Of a stretch of DNA of 35,199 bases, positions 16,718-23,731 are shown piece by piece (positions within the stretch are counted from its first letter, which is position 1; each line of letters opens with the position of its first letter). The DNA lies in NCBI GenBank assembly GCA_034432855.1, contig DAOUBA010000055.1:1-35199 (forward strand), in the 5' to 3' direction. The notes beneath the pieces were generated by a model. The model was not told the origin of the DNA. It ran no database searches and saw only the letters and a program-made list of their open reading frames with translations. The position numbers were made by a program, and so were the translations under genes. The DNA is from DAOUBA01 sp034432855 (GTDB lineage Bacteria; Chloroflexota; Anaerolineae; B4-G1).

Positions 16718-18265
16718 TTGCCTAACATCCGCGTGCTCGTCGTGGACGACAGCCGCGACATGCGCGAGTTTGTCGTCAAGTATGTTCTGAAGCCCAACGG
16801 CTTTGAAGCGCTGGAAGCCGCCGATGGCGTAGAGGGGCTACGTCAAGTCCTTCAGGGGAACGTTGACCTGGTGCTGCTCGACCTCGAAATGCCCCGGATG
16901 ACCGGCTTTGAGATGCTCAATGTCCTGCGCGTTCAGCACTACGAGGTGCCGGTGATCCTGATGACCTCGCACGGCTCCGAGGAGATCGCCGTCGAGATGT
17001 TCCGCAAGGGCGTGCGCGATTACGTCATCAAGCCCTTCACCCCCGAAGAGATGCTGGCAGCGGTTCAACGGGCACTCAAGGAGGTGCAATTGCAGCGCGA
17101 GAAGGAGGTCCTCACCCAACAGCTGATGCAGGCCAACCAACAACTCGAAGAGCGATTGCGCGAGTTAAACGCTCTTTACCAGATCGGCAAGTCCGTGACG
17201 GCGCTGATGGAACGCGATCAATTGTTGGAACGCATCCTGGATGCCACGCTCCAAATCACCGGCGCCGAGGCGAGCGCCATTCTGCTGGATGACGACGGGA
17301 CAGGCAGGCTACGGGAATGCATTCGCAGACAGCGCACCCGCGGAGAAGAGCGACAGGTTTCACAGCGCACAGAAGAACAATTGGCCGCCGACGCTCTGCG
17401 CAAGCGCGAAGCCACGATGACCGGCGCGCTGCTGTGCGCGCCGCTGACAATCGGCGAAAGGGCCATCGGCGTGTTGAGCGTGAGCAACAAAACCACGGCC
17501 CGCTTCTTCACCAAACACGATCAACGCTTGCTGATGGCACTGGCCGATTATGCGGCCATTGCGATGGAAAATGCCCGCTTGCTAGAACAGGTCGAACAGG
17601 CCAAGGAGTGGGAAAAGAGGCAATTGCGAGGGCTTTTCGAGCGTTATGTCGCCCCAAGCGTGGTGGAGAGGCTCGTGGCCCAACCGGAGGCTGTCGCGCT
17701 GGGCGGCGTGCGCCAGCAGGCGACCATTCTCTTCGCCGATATTCGTGGCTTTAGCGATCTCAGCACCCGTTGTCCGCCCGAGACATTGGTCAGCATCCTC
17801 AACCACCACATCACCGTGGCTGTCGAGGCCATCCTGGCCGAGGCGGGCACCTTGGACAAGTTCCTAGGCGACGGCGTGATGGCCTACTTCAACGCCCCCC
17901 TCCCACAGCCTGACCACGTACTACGGGCGGTGCGAGCGGCCTGGCGGGTCTGTCGCTCGGTCGAGGCATGCCATTCCCAACTACCCCCGGCCTCGCGGCT
18001 GCAATTGGGAGTGGGAGTGAGCACGGGTGAGGTGCTGATTGGCAACATCGGCGCGCCGCAGATGATGAGTTTCACCGTGATCGGTGACGCGGTGAACGTG
18101 AGCCGGCGGCTGCAGGAATGCGCCCGCGGAGGGCAAGTCCTGATCTCCCAGCAGGTCTACGGGCAGGTGCACGAACACATTGAGGCGCGCCCCGTGGGGA
18201 TGATCGAGTTCAAGGGGCACTTACAGCCTGAACCGGTCTTCGAGGTCTTGTCGGTGCGCGACTAA
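16718..18265 (+). CDS. response regulator with GAF and class III adenylate cyclase domains
   Basis: 515 residues. The receiver domain (1-120) has Asp10/11, phospho-acceptor Asp55 (LVLLDLEMP), Thr83 and Lys105. A coiled coil follows (about 120-155), then a GAF domain (about 160-295), a second coiled coil, and a class III cyclase domain (about 325-515). The metal aspartates lie in FADIRGFS and DKFLGDGVMAYFNAP. The lysine of LDKFLGDG favours ATP. The transition-state Asn and Arg are in GDAVNVSRRLQ. So cAMP synthesis controlled by phosphorylation and a GAF ligand is likely. Start: TTG at 16718 with GAGGT 7 bases upstream. It lies after a palindrome downstream of the lepB-protease cluster and may be transcribed separately. 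Confidence 0.92.
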   Translation: MPNIRVLVVDDSRDMREFVVKYVLKPNGFEALEAADGVEGLRQVLQGNVDLVLLDLEMPRMTGFEMLNVLRVQHYEVPVILMTSHGSEEIAVEMFRKGVRDYVIKPFTPEEMLAAVQRALKEVQLQREKEVLTQQLMQANQQLEERLRELNALYQIGKSVTALMERDQLLERILDATLQITGAEASAILLDDDGTGRLRECIRRQRTRGEERQVSQRTEEQLAADALRKREATMTGALLCAPLTIGERAIGVLSVSNKTTARFFTKHDQRLLMALADYAAIAMENARLLEQVEQAKEWEKRQLRGLFERYVAPSVVERLVAQPEAVALGGVRQQATILFADIRGFSDLSTRCPPETLVSILNHHITVAVEAILAEAGTLDKFLGDGVMAYFNAPLPQPDHVLRAVRAAWRVCRSVEACHSQLPPASRLQLGVGVSTGEVLIGNIGAPQMMSFTVIGDAVNVSRRLQECARGGQVLISQQVYGQVHEHIEARPVGMIEFKGHLQPEPVFEVLSVRD

Positions 18266-18303
18266 CACCCGCGAACAGGCGCGGACGGGCGCCAATCCTG
18301 CCC

Positions 18304-19146
18304 TCAGTCCCCCTCAATGAAACACACGATCCCATCCACGATCCCCCGCGCCACCAGATCGGGCCGCTGCGTGAGGAGCTCGCGATCCTTGTGCATGAAG
18401 CCGATCTCAATGATAGCGGCAGGCGTCCGGCCGTCAATCTCGTAGAAGGTATGGTAGCGGGTCATATCGTAGGTGATGCTGGTGGCGTGAAAGTACATGC
18501 CGGTGCGGGCCGCGTAGCACTGCGCCAGACACGCCACCAAGCGACTTTCCAACTCCGGTACCATACTATCTTCGACGCTGGCGACCTTGAACCCGCTGGC
18601 AGGGGGCGTAGCATTGGGAAAATCATCACAGGAATCCGTGTGAATGGAAACGAGGGCGTCGGCCCGGTAACCCTCCAGCCGCGCGTCGAACTCTTCGAGC
18701 AAATCGGCCTGGTAACCCAATGCTCGCAGAACGTAGACGACCCGCTCGGCCACGTCGAGGTTGATCTCGACCTCGGTCAGACCATCGGGGCACACCGCAC
18801 CCACATCGTTCCCATAGTGGCCGGCGACGATGCCGATGCGCGGGATGGCCGGGGATAGGGATATGGAAGGCAAAGGAGTCGCGGGGAGAACAGCATGCGA
18901 AGCGGGAGATGGAATGAGCGAAGGAACCGGCGAGGCGACAACAAGTGCAGGAGAAGGAGTGACTCCTGACACAAGGGTGTTGGGTTGATGAGACGTCTGC
19001 AACCCGTAGATCATTGCGCCAAGCCCCACGACACAAGAGAGGACGGCGACTAGGCGCGAGGCAATGGGCACAGCGCCGCCGGTCTCCTCGTATCTATACC
19101 TCGCGTGGCCGCCTGACTGACGCGCCAACTCGCTCCTCCTCGCCAT
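18304..19146 (-). CDS. N-acetylmuramoyl-L-alanine amidase (Amidase_3/AmiC type), membrane anchored
   Basis: A zinc amidase cleaving the peptide from muramic acid in peptidoglycan. Zinc ligands are visible as His in IVAGHYGND, Glu in LTEVEINLDV and His in SIHTDS, with the catalytic Glu in AIIEIGFM. An N-terminal membrane helix (LVAVLSCVVGLGAMIYGL) and a Ser/Pro-rich linker precede the ~170-residue catalytic domain. The ATG at 19146 is only 2 bases after the best -10 box, so it may not be in the transcript. A GTG at 19071, codon 26, would start the protein right at MPIASRLVAV before the helix and is a good alternative. It is convergent with the cyclase gene. Confidence 0.87.
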   Translation of the reverse strand: MARRSELARQSGGHARYRYEETGGAVPIASRLVAVLSCVVGLGAMIYGLQTSHQPNTLVSGVTPSPALVVASPVPSLIPSPASHAVLPATPLPSISLSPAIPRIGIVAGHYGNDVGAVCPDGLTEVEINLDVAERVVYVLRALGYQADLLEEFDARLEGYRADALVSIHTDSCDDFPNATPPASGFKVASVEDSMVPELESRLVACLAQCYAARTGMYFHATSITYDMTRYHTFYEIDGRTPAAIIEIGFMHKDRELLTQRPDLVARGIVDGIVCFIEGD

Positions 19147-19148
19147 CT

Positions 19149-19177
19149 ATCTTACCCTGGAACGGGAAGGAAGTCAA
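19149..19177 (-). promoter_or_regulatory. promoter of the amidase gene
   Basis: On the minus strand TTGACT (19177-19172), a 17-bp spacer and TAAGAT (19154-19149). The predicted start site, near 19142, falls inside the first codons of the longest reading frame, which argues for a leaderless or downstream start. Confidence 0.6.
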
Positions 19178-19214
19178 TCCGTAGGATGGATTACCAGTTT
19201 GCCAGTTTCTCCAC

Positions 19215-19243
19215 TTGCGCGCATCAGTACCTGATGGTATAAT
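19215..19243 (+). promoter_or_regulatory. promoter of tRNA-Gly
   Basis: TTGCGC (19215-19220), a 17-bp spacer and TATAAT (19238-19243) with TGG in front, giving an extended -10. Its architecture matches the tRNA-Val promoter at 127-155. Confidence 0.8.
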
Positions 19244-19256
19244 ATAAATGTCTCCA

Positions 19257-19329
19257 GCGGGCGTGGTTCAGTTGGTAGAACGTCTCCTTGCCAAGGAGAA
19301 GGCCACGGGTTCGAGTCCCGTCGCCCGCT
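19257..19329 (+). tRNA. tRNA-Gly (anticodon GCC)
   Basis: A 73-nt cloverleaf: acceptor GCGGGCG/CGCCCGC, D arm GTTC/GAAC, anticodon stem TCTCC/GGAGA with loop TTGCCAA (anticodon GCC), T arm ACGGG/CCCGT around TTCGAGT, discriminator T. All stems pair perfectly and the 3' CCA is not encoded. Confidence 0.96.
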
Positions 19330-19337
19330 CTGACGTG

Positions 19338-19374
19338 ACCAAGAGGCCAGGCGACCTCTTGGTTTTTTTCTTTT
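19338..19374 (+). terminator. rho-independent terminator after tRNA-Gly
   Basis: ACCAAGAGG (19338-19346) and CCTCTTGGT (19355-19363) form a 9-bp stem with an 8-base loop, followed by a T-rich run to 19374. Confidence 0.9.
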
Positions 19375-19383
19375 CCGCTTAAA

Positions 19384-19392
19384 TGGTATAAT
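19384..19392 (+). promoter_or_regulatory. extended -10 promoter of the SDR gene
   Basis: TGGTATAAT with consensus TATAAT at 19387-19392. No good -35 is present because the position is occupied by the tRNA-Gly terminator's T tract. The start site would be about 30-35 bases before the ATG. Confidence 0.55.
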
Positions 19393-19432
19393 CTACGCCT
19401 GTGCACGCTACGACGACATACCAGGGAGGAGC

Positions 19433-20368
19433 ATGATCCTGATCACCCATGCCACAGGATTCATCGGGCGAGCGGTGGTGCGTCAGTTGGCAGCCGAGCA
19501 ATACGAGGTACGCTGCCTGCTACTACCGTCACGACGCGAGCAGCGGCTGCCCAAGGGTATCCCCCTCTCCGCAGTCGCCGCCAGCCTGAACGACCTGCCC
19601 GCCTTGCGCACGGCGATGCAGGACGTGACGGCCATCATCCATCTGATGTCGGAAGAAGACCCTGAACAGGAACTGGCGCTGCCAACCCACGCCCAGGATA
19701 CAGCCAGCCTGATCGAAGCCGCACACGAGGTCGGTGTACGTCGTTTCATCTACCTGAGCCGTTGGGGTGCCAACCGTGCTTCCGCTTACCCGCTCTTTCG
19801 CGTCCGTGGGGAGGCGGAAGCAGCCGTGCGCGTAAGCGACCTGGACTGGACCATCTTTCAGGCAACTGTCACTTACGGCCCGGAAGATGCCTTCACTAAC
19901 GTGCTGGCTATGCTAGCCAAGGCGATCCCCTTCGTGTTCCCCATTCCCGAAGGTGGGCTGGCCCGCTTCCAGCCATTGTGGATCGCCGATTTGGTGAGGT
20001 GCATCCTGATGGCACTGAACCGTGACGACCTGGCCCGGCAAACCATTCCACTCGGCGGGCCAGAGCACTTTACACTCGAACAACTGGTGACCCAGGTGCT
20101 CCTGGCACTGAGGGTACGCCGGCGGCTGGTACGTGTGCGCACGCCACTGGCACAGTTCATGAGCGCTATGGGTGACATGTTTCTGTTTCGCAACCCTGTA
20201 CCACCATGGTGGTTCGACGTTTTGGCAGTAGGCAGCGCGACGGAACTGGGTTCCATCCCGCGCTATTTCGGCTTCGAGCCGGGCCGCTTCGCCGACTGTC
20301 TCGACCACCTGCGCGGCAAGCATCCGTGGCGGCGCAACCTGCTCCGCTTCGTGCTGGGCTATCATTAG
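19433..20368 (+). CDS. NAD(P)-binding SDR-family protein (NmrA/NDUFA9-like)
   Basis: 311 residues with an extended or atypical short-chain dehydrogenase fold. The N terminus ILITHATGFIGRAVVRQL is the dinucleotide-binding motif, with THATGFIG in place of the usual TGATGFIG. ALRTAMQDVTAIIHLMS and VRRFIYLSRWGA are the second and third core strands. The catalytic YxxxK is not intact: around the expected site it reads ANRASAYPLFRVRGEAE, so Tyr is present but the Lys position is Arg or absent. Such atypical members often act as NAD(P)H-dependent regulators or quinone-linked reductases. Substrate unknown. GGGAGG lies 5-6 bases before the ATG. It has its own extended -10 and precedes mreB. Confidence 0.82.
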   Translation: MILITHATGFIGRAVVRQLAAEQYEVRCLLLPSRREQRLPKGIPLSAVAASLNDLPALRTAMQDVTAIIHLMSEEDPEQELALPTHAQDTASLIEAAHEVGVRRFIYLSRWGANRASAYPLFRVRGEAEAAVRVSDLDWTIFQATVTYGPEDAFTNVLAMLAKAIPFVFPIPEGGLARFQPLWIADLVRCILMALNRDDLARQTIPLGGPEHFTLEQLVTQVLLALRVRRRLVRVRTPLAQFMSAMGDMFLFRNPVPPWWFDVLAVGSATELGSIPRYFGFEPGRFADCLDHLRGKHPWRRNLLRFVLGYH

Positions 20369-20372
20369 ACAC

Positions 20373-20401
20373 TGGACAAATCTTCCAAAATCGTGTATCA
20401 T
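20373..20401 (+). promoter_or_regulatory. promoter of mreB
   Basis: TGGACA (20373-20378), a 17-bp spacer and TATCAT (20396-20401), starting 5 bases after the upstream gene's stop. The start site would be near 20408, about 20 bases before the mreB ATG. Confidence 0.7.
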
Positions 20402-20428
20402 TCTGCCGCTTTGTCGCGAGGAGATTCG

Positions 20429-21433
20429 ATGTTCGGAAAACAACTCGGCATTGACCTGGGTACAGTCAACGTGTTGGTATGCATCCAAGGGCGCGGGGTC
20501 GTCTTGCAAGAGCCCTCGGTCGTGGCTATTTCCGCCGAAGAATACAAGATCGTGGCCGTCGGCGAGGAGGCCAGAGTGATGCTCGGCCGCACGCCGGAAG
20601 CCATCGAAGTGATGCGCCCGCTGCGTGACGGCGTTATCGCCGATTATCGCGTAACCCAGCGCATGCTGGAATACTTTATCCGTAAGGCCTGTGGGGGGTT
20701 CCGTCTGTTCAAGCCGCGCGTGATGATCAGCGTGCCCTACGGGGTGACGAGCGTGGAACAGCGCGCCGTGCGCGAGGCTGCGTTTGAGGCCGGCGCTGGT
20801 CGCGCACACCTGATCCCCGAACCGCTGGCCGGGGCACTGGGAGCGGGCCTGCCAATTGGGACGCCCTCAGGTAACATGATCGTGGACCTGGGCGGCGGGG
20901 CCTCAGAAGCAGCGGTCGTAGCGATGAACGGCATCGTGGCGGCAAACTCGATCCGCATCGGCGGCCTGAAGATGGACGAGGCCATCATGAACTATGTCCG
21001 GCGCAAATATAACCTGATGATCGGTCAGCCGACGGCAGAGGCGATCAAGATCGGCATCGGCGCCGCTCTGCCGCTGGAAGAGGAACTGAAGATGGAAGTG
21101 CAGGGCCGCGATCAGGTCGCCGGATTGCCGCGCACCACCACCGTCAGTTCGGGGGAAGTGACCGAGGCACTCTCCGAATCGCTTGCCGCAGTCATCAGTG
21201 TGATCAAGTCCGTGTTGGAAAAGACGCCACCAGAGTTATCGTCGGACATCATTGATCGCGGCATGGTGCTGATCGGCGGCGGGGCGTTGCTGCGCAAGGT
21301 GGACGAGTTGATCGCGCGCGAAACCGGTGTGCCGGCCTATGTGGCCGAGGCGCCGCTGGCCTGCGTGGCGCTCGGCGCGGTCAAGGCGCTGGAACAGTAC
21401 GAGATCCTGCGGCGCAGCATCCCCGGGCTGTAG
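20429..21433 (+). CDS. mreB: rod-shape determining protein MreB/Mbl (actin homologue)
   Basis: 334 residues. Phosphate 1 motif LGIDLGTVNVLV, phosphate 2 motif MIVDLGGGASEAAVVA and adenosine motif GMVLIGGGALLRKVDEL are all present, with the connecting IPEPLAGALGAGLP. This is a full-length MreB-type actin that forms membrane-bound filaments guiding cell-wall synthesis. The ATG at 20429 has GAGGAG 6-7 bases upstream. An earlier in-frame codon would put the promoter's start site inside the gene, so it is rejected. No mreC or mreD follows; the gene is single with its own promoter and terminator. Mbl-like paralogue versus main MreB cannot be decided here. Confidence 0.95.
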   Translation: MFGKQLGIDLGTVNVLVCIQGRGVVLQEPSVVAISAEEYKIVAVGEEARVMLGRTPEAIEVMRPLRDGVIADYRVTQRMLEYFIRKACGGFRLFKPRVMISVPYGVTSVEQRAVREAAFEAGAGRAHLIPEPLAGALGAGLPIGTPSGNMIVDLGGGASEAAVVAMNGIVAANSIRIGGLKMDEAIMNYVRRKYNLMIGQPTAEAIKIGIGAALPLEEELKMEVQGRDQVAGLPRTTTVSSGEVTEALSESLAAVISVIKSVLEKTPPELSSDIIDRGMVLIGGGALLRKVDELIARETGVPAYVAEAPLACVALGAVKALEQYEILRRSIPGL

Positions 21434-21450
21434 CGGATCGGCAAAACGAG

Positions 21451-21480
21451 AAGCGCAGGGATACCCCCTGCGCTTTTTCT
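21451..21480 (+). terminator. rho-independent terminator of mreB
   Basis: AAGCGCAGGG (21451-21460) and CCCTGCGCTT (21466-21475) form a 10-bp stem with a 5-base loop, followed by a T run to about 21479. Confidence 0.92.
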
Positions 21481-21506
21481 TTACCGACCGGCTAATCGGA
21501 TCACGC

Positions 21507-21938
21507 CTATTCTTCAATAGCCAACCGTTCCAGAAACTCGTGGACGGTAAGAATCGGAATACCTTGATACGCACCCATATCTAGCAGATGGTGATCTCCG
21601 CTGACAATCAGATCGGCCTGGGCGTCCAGAGCACAGGCCAGTACGACCTCGTCTGCCGGGTCGGCCGGCACGGCGCCAGCGACGTCGGCAACACCGGCTA
21701 TCAGAAGGGCGTCTTGCTCCAACAAAGCGACGAGCGTGTTGATGTCCTCTTCAGCAATGGGGTATTTGCGGCGAATACGAGGGTATCGGAGCGTGGCACG
21801 GATCTCTGCAATAATGGCCGGTGAAGTAATCAACACATATCTCCGCTCTCGCCAGGCATCCAGTGCCTGAGCCGGCCGGCCCTTCCTGACCAACAGGCTG
21901 CTGACGAACACATTAGTGTCAAACACCACGCGCAGCAT
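21507..21938 (-). CDS. PIN-domain toxin of a type II toxin-antitoxin pair
   Basis: A 143-residue PIN-domain ribonuclease of the COG1569 type. The acidic residues lie in VVFDTNVFVSS (first Asp), PAIIAEI (Glu), ADPADEVVLACAL (Asp/Glu) and LIVSGDHHLLDM (Asp). PIN toxins cut RNA, often tRNA or rRNA, when the labile antitoxin is lost. The gene begins inside the last codons of the antitoxin gene (about 20 bases of overlap), as is usual for coupled pairs. It is convergent with mreB, separated by the terminator. Confidence 0.87.
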   Translation of the reverse strand: MLRVVFDTNVFVSSLLVRKGRPAQALDAWRERRYVLITSPAIIAEIRATLRYPRIRRKYPIAEEDINTLVALLEQDALLIAGVADVAGAVPADPADEVVLACALDAQADLIVSGDHHLLDMGAYQGIPILTVHEFLERLAIEE

Positions 21939-22206
21939 TGGCCCTCACAGCGGCGACGGCTTCGGCCACATCCCGTTCCACTTCCTCCTGAGGGATCTCT
22001 GGCATGGCGCTGCGAATACGATCCAATACCTGAAATCGCGCCTCTCGTTCAGCAATGAGCCTCTGGTACATCTCAACGGGAATGATGGCTACCATCGGCC
22101 GGCCAGAGCGTTCCACAATGACTGTCTGTTCGCCGTAGTGAACGCTGCCCAGCAGGTGAGCGAAATGGTTGCGCGCTTCCCGTGCTCCCATACGCAAAGT
22201 CGGCAT
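21919..22206 (-). CDS. Phd/YefM-type antitoxin
   Basis: 95 residues. The N terminus MPTLRMGAREARNHFAHLL and VHYGEQTVIVERSGRPMVAIIPVEMYQRL are the dimeric DNA-binding Phd/YefM fold. The charged C-terminal part (residues ~60-95) is likely the toxin-wrapping segment. Start: ATG at 22206 with AAGGAG about 8 bases upstream. A longer start 30 bases earlier would fall too close to the -10 box. The Phd half normally binds operator palindromes upstream to autoregulate; one is visible here. Confidence 0.87.
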   Translation of the reverse strand: MPTLRMGAREARNHFAHLLGSVHYGEQTVIVERSGRPMVAIIPVEMYQRLIAEREARFQVLDRIRSAMPEIPQEEVERDVAEAVAAVRANAARGV

Positions 22207-22236
22207 TCTCCGTCTCCTTTGCTCGTCTACACGCAC

Positions 22237-22278
22237 AGTATATCACATCCATTACATTGTGTCAATTGTGTACACAAT
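22237..22278 (-). promoter_or_regulatory. promoter and operator of the Phd/PIN operon
   Basis: On the minus strand TTGACA (22265-22260), a 17-bp spacer and TATACT (22242-22237). A perfect 14-bp palindrome ATTGTGTACACAAT (22265-22278) abuts the -35, and a direct half-copy ATTGTGT (22256-22262) overlaps it. This is a typical layout for an autorepressor. Confidence 0.8.
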
Positions 22279-22289
22279 GTTCCTTGTGG

Positions 22290-22754
22290 CTACTCGTACA
22301 CCTTCCAGTACGGCTTCTCCGGCTCCCAGCGGGCGCGGAATTCGCCCGGCACCTCGCCCAGAACGATCTCGCCCTCGGCGGTGACGGTGCCATCGGGGAG
22401 GCGGATTTCTCCGGCGACCTTCGCCATACGCTTCCCCGGCCGCTCGACCCAACCCACGACAGTCAGCGGCACACCGACGGGAGTGGGACGGCGGTAGCGC
22501 ACGGTGAGCCGCAGTGTCGCCATCAGATCCTCGTCAGAGCCGTTGATCAGCACTGCCCGTCCGGCCACCTCGTCCAACAGCGCCGCGACGATGCCGCCGT
22601 GGACGACGCCGGGATAGCCCTGATACACCTCCGGGATGGAGATCTCGGCATACACCTGGTTGGACTCGTGATCCTCGTAAATGTCCAGCCTCAGCCCGAC
22701 CGGGTTCTCACGCCCGCAGAGGAAGCACATGCGGGAATTGGGTTGTTTCTTCAT
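22290..22754 (-). CDS. PaaI-type hotdog-fold thioesterase
   Basis: 154 residues. The signature PGVVHGGIVAALLDEVAGRA carries the helix and catalytic region of PaaI/4HBT thioesterases, with HGG in the substrate turn. The N-terminal MCFLCGRENPVGLRL is a Cys-rich head often seen in this subgroup. It hydrolyses acyl-CoA thioesters; the substrate is unknown. Start: ATG at 22754 with GGGGAG about 9-10 bases upstream. The gene follows the TPR membrane protein gene on the same strand with about 30 bases between. Confidence 0.83.
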   Translation of the reverse strand: MKKQPNSRMCFLCGRENPVGLRLDIYEDHESNQVYAEISIPEVYQGYPGVVHGGIVAALLDEVAGRAVLINGSDEDLMATLRLTVRYRRPTPVGVPLTVVGWVERPGKRMAKVAGEIRLPDGTVTAEGEIVLGEVPGEFRARWEPEKPYWKVYE

Positions 22755-22785
22755 TGAGGCGGTCTCCCCCTGCAAAGGTTTGCTA

Positions 22786-23532
22786 TCATGCATTTCTAAA
22801 AATCCTCGCTGTCGCTATGACTGCAACGATAAACATTACCCAGCACAGCACAGTCAGGCCAGCACATAGCACGACGCGCACAACGACCGGTATGGACGAT
22901 TTCCTCGCGATGAGCATGCAACCGAACCCGCCTCCTGTACCAAGCAGGGCCGGAATCACTCCGCCGAGCGCGACAAATGGAATGGCAGCACACAGCAGAA
23001 CAAACACAAATGACCAGATTGGTAAGCGGTCCGAGGGACGGGCGGCCTCTAGCGGCGCGATCTGGGCAACAAGTTGTTGCACGGCCTTGCGTGGAAATCC
23101 TCGCTTGGTTAACTGTTCAATGACTTTCCGCTTACTCTGCCCCTGTGCGAGTTCGTAGGCGATGAGTTGTGCACAACCCCTCAATGCTTGCTGCCTCTCC
23201 GGCGACAGTTCTTCTAGCGACTGGGAATGGTCTAACTTGCCGGGAACAGGCTCGAGTACCGGGGCTTCCGGCGGCCCCACCTGGGCGGGCTGGCCGATCT
23301 TCTGCCGCAATGCAGCCGCTCCACGCCTGGCCATCTCATTGTCCGGGTTGATGGCCAGAACTTGATCCAGGCACGTCAGTCGCTCTTGATCATCGTCTAC
23401 AGCAGCGGACAGCCATAGCCAGGCCTGCTCACTCCGTGGATCCTCCTGAATGGCACGACCAAGCAGGCGACGCGCCTGTGCTTTGTTTCCCGCCTTGACA
23501 GCGGCAATGCCCTGCTGCACTAACTCACTCAT
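22786..23532 (-). CDS. TPR-repeat protein with C-terminal membrane segments
   Basis: 248 residues. The N terminus (about 1-80) holds two TPR units, e.g. AGNKAQARRLLGRAIQEDP and QERLTCLDQVLAINPDN. A Pro-rich linker and a small helical domain follow (AQLIAYELAQGQSKRKVIEQL). The C terminus has three to four hydrophobic segments (WSFVFVLLCAAIPFVAL to VLCWVMFIVAVIA). It is likely membrane-anchored with the TPR domain in the cytoplasm. The family is common in Chloroflexota by my recollection; the partner is unknown. GAGGGGG lies 6-7 bases before the ATG, which overlaps the stop of the GNAT remnant. Confidence 0.8.
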   Translation of the reverse strand: MSELVQQGIAAVKAGNKAQARRLLGRAIQEDPRSEQAWLWLSAAVDDDQERLTCLDQVLAINPDNEMARRGAAALRQKIGQPAQVGPPEAPVLEPVPGKLDHSQSLEELSPERQQALRGCAQLIAYELAQGQSKRKVIEQLTKRGFPRKAVQQLVAQIAPLEAARPSDRLPIWSFVFVLLCAAIPFVALGGVIPALLGTGGGFGCMLIARKSSIPVVVRVVLCAGLTVLCWVMFIVAVIATARIFRNA

Positions 23533-23687
23533 CGTTTTGCCCCCTCACAACGCTTTGCGAAAGACCTCTTGTCCCGTCCGATTACCGCCAACCGCTCGCG
23601 CACACTATCCGTCGTCGTGGGGTAGCCCAGTTGGCCGCACAGATCGGCGATGCAGACAGCATCGTCCGGGCGCGCCATGCGGATCAT
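23529..23687 (-). pseudogene. N-terminal remnant of a GNAT acetyltransferase
   Basis: A 52-codon frame starting MIRMARPDDAVCIADLCGQ and containing LGYPTTTDSVRERLAVI. This is the first strand and two helices of a GNAT N-acetyltransferase. The frame then runs into KRSFAKRCEGAKR and stops. The rest of the domain, including the acetyl-CoA P-loop (Q/RxxGxG/A), is missing. The stop codon overlaps the ATG of the TPR gene. It lies 44 bases after the PreA-like gene on the same strand. It is either a deletion remnant or, less likely, a small independent protein. Confidence 0.65.
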
Positions 23688-23731
23688 CAGGTGAACCTTG
23701 TCTGTGGTGTCCACAGGCTGCTCCACACCAC

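Noticed and set aside
19224..19406. Minus frame with GDGTRTRGLLLGKETFYQLNHARW
   Set aside because: It is the antisense of tRNA-Gly and its flanks, a frequent mis-annotation.
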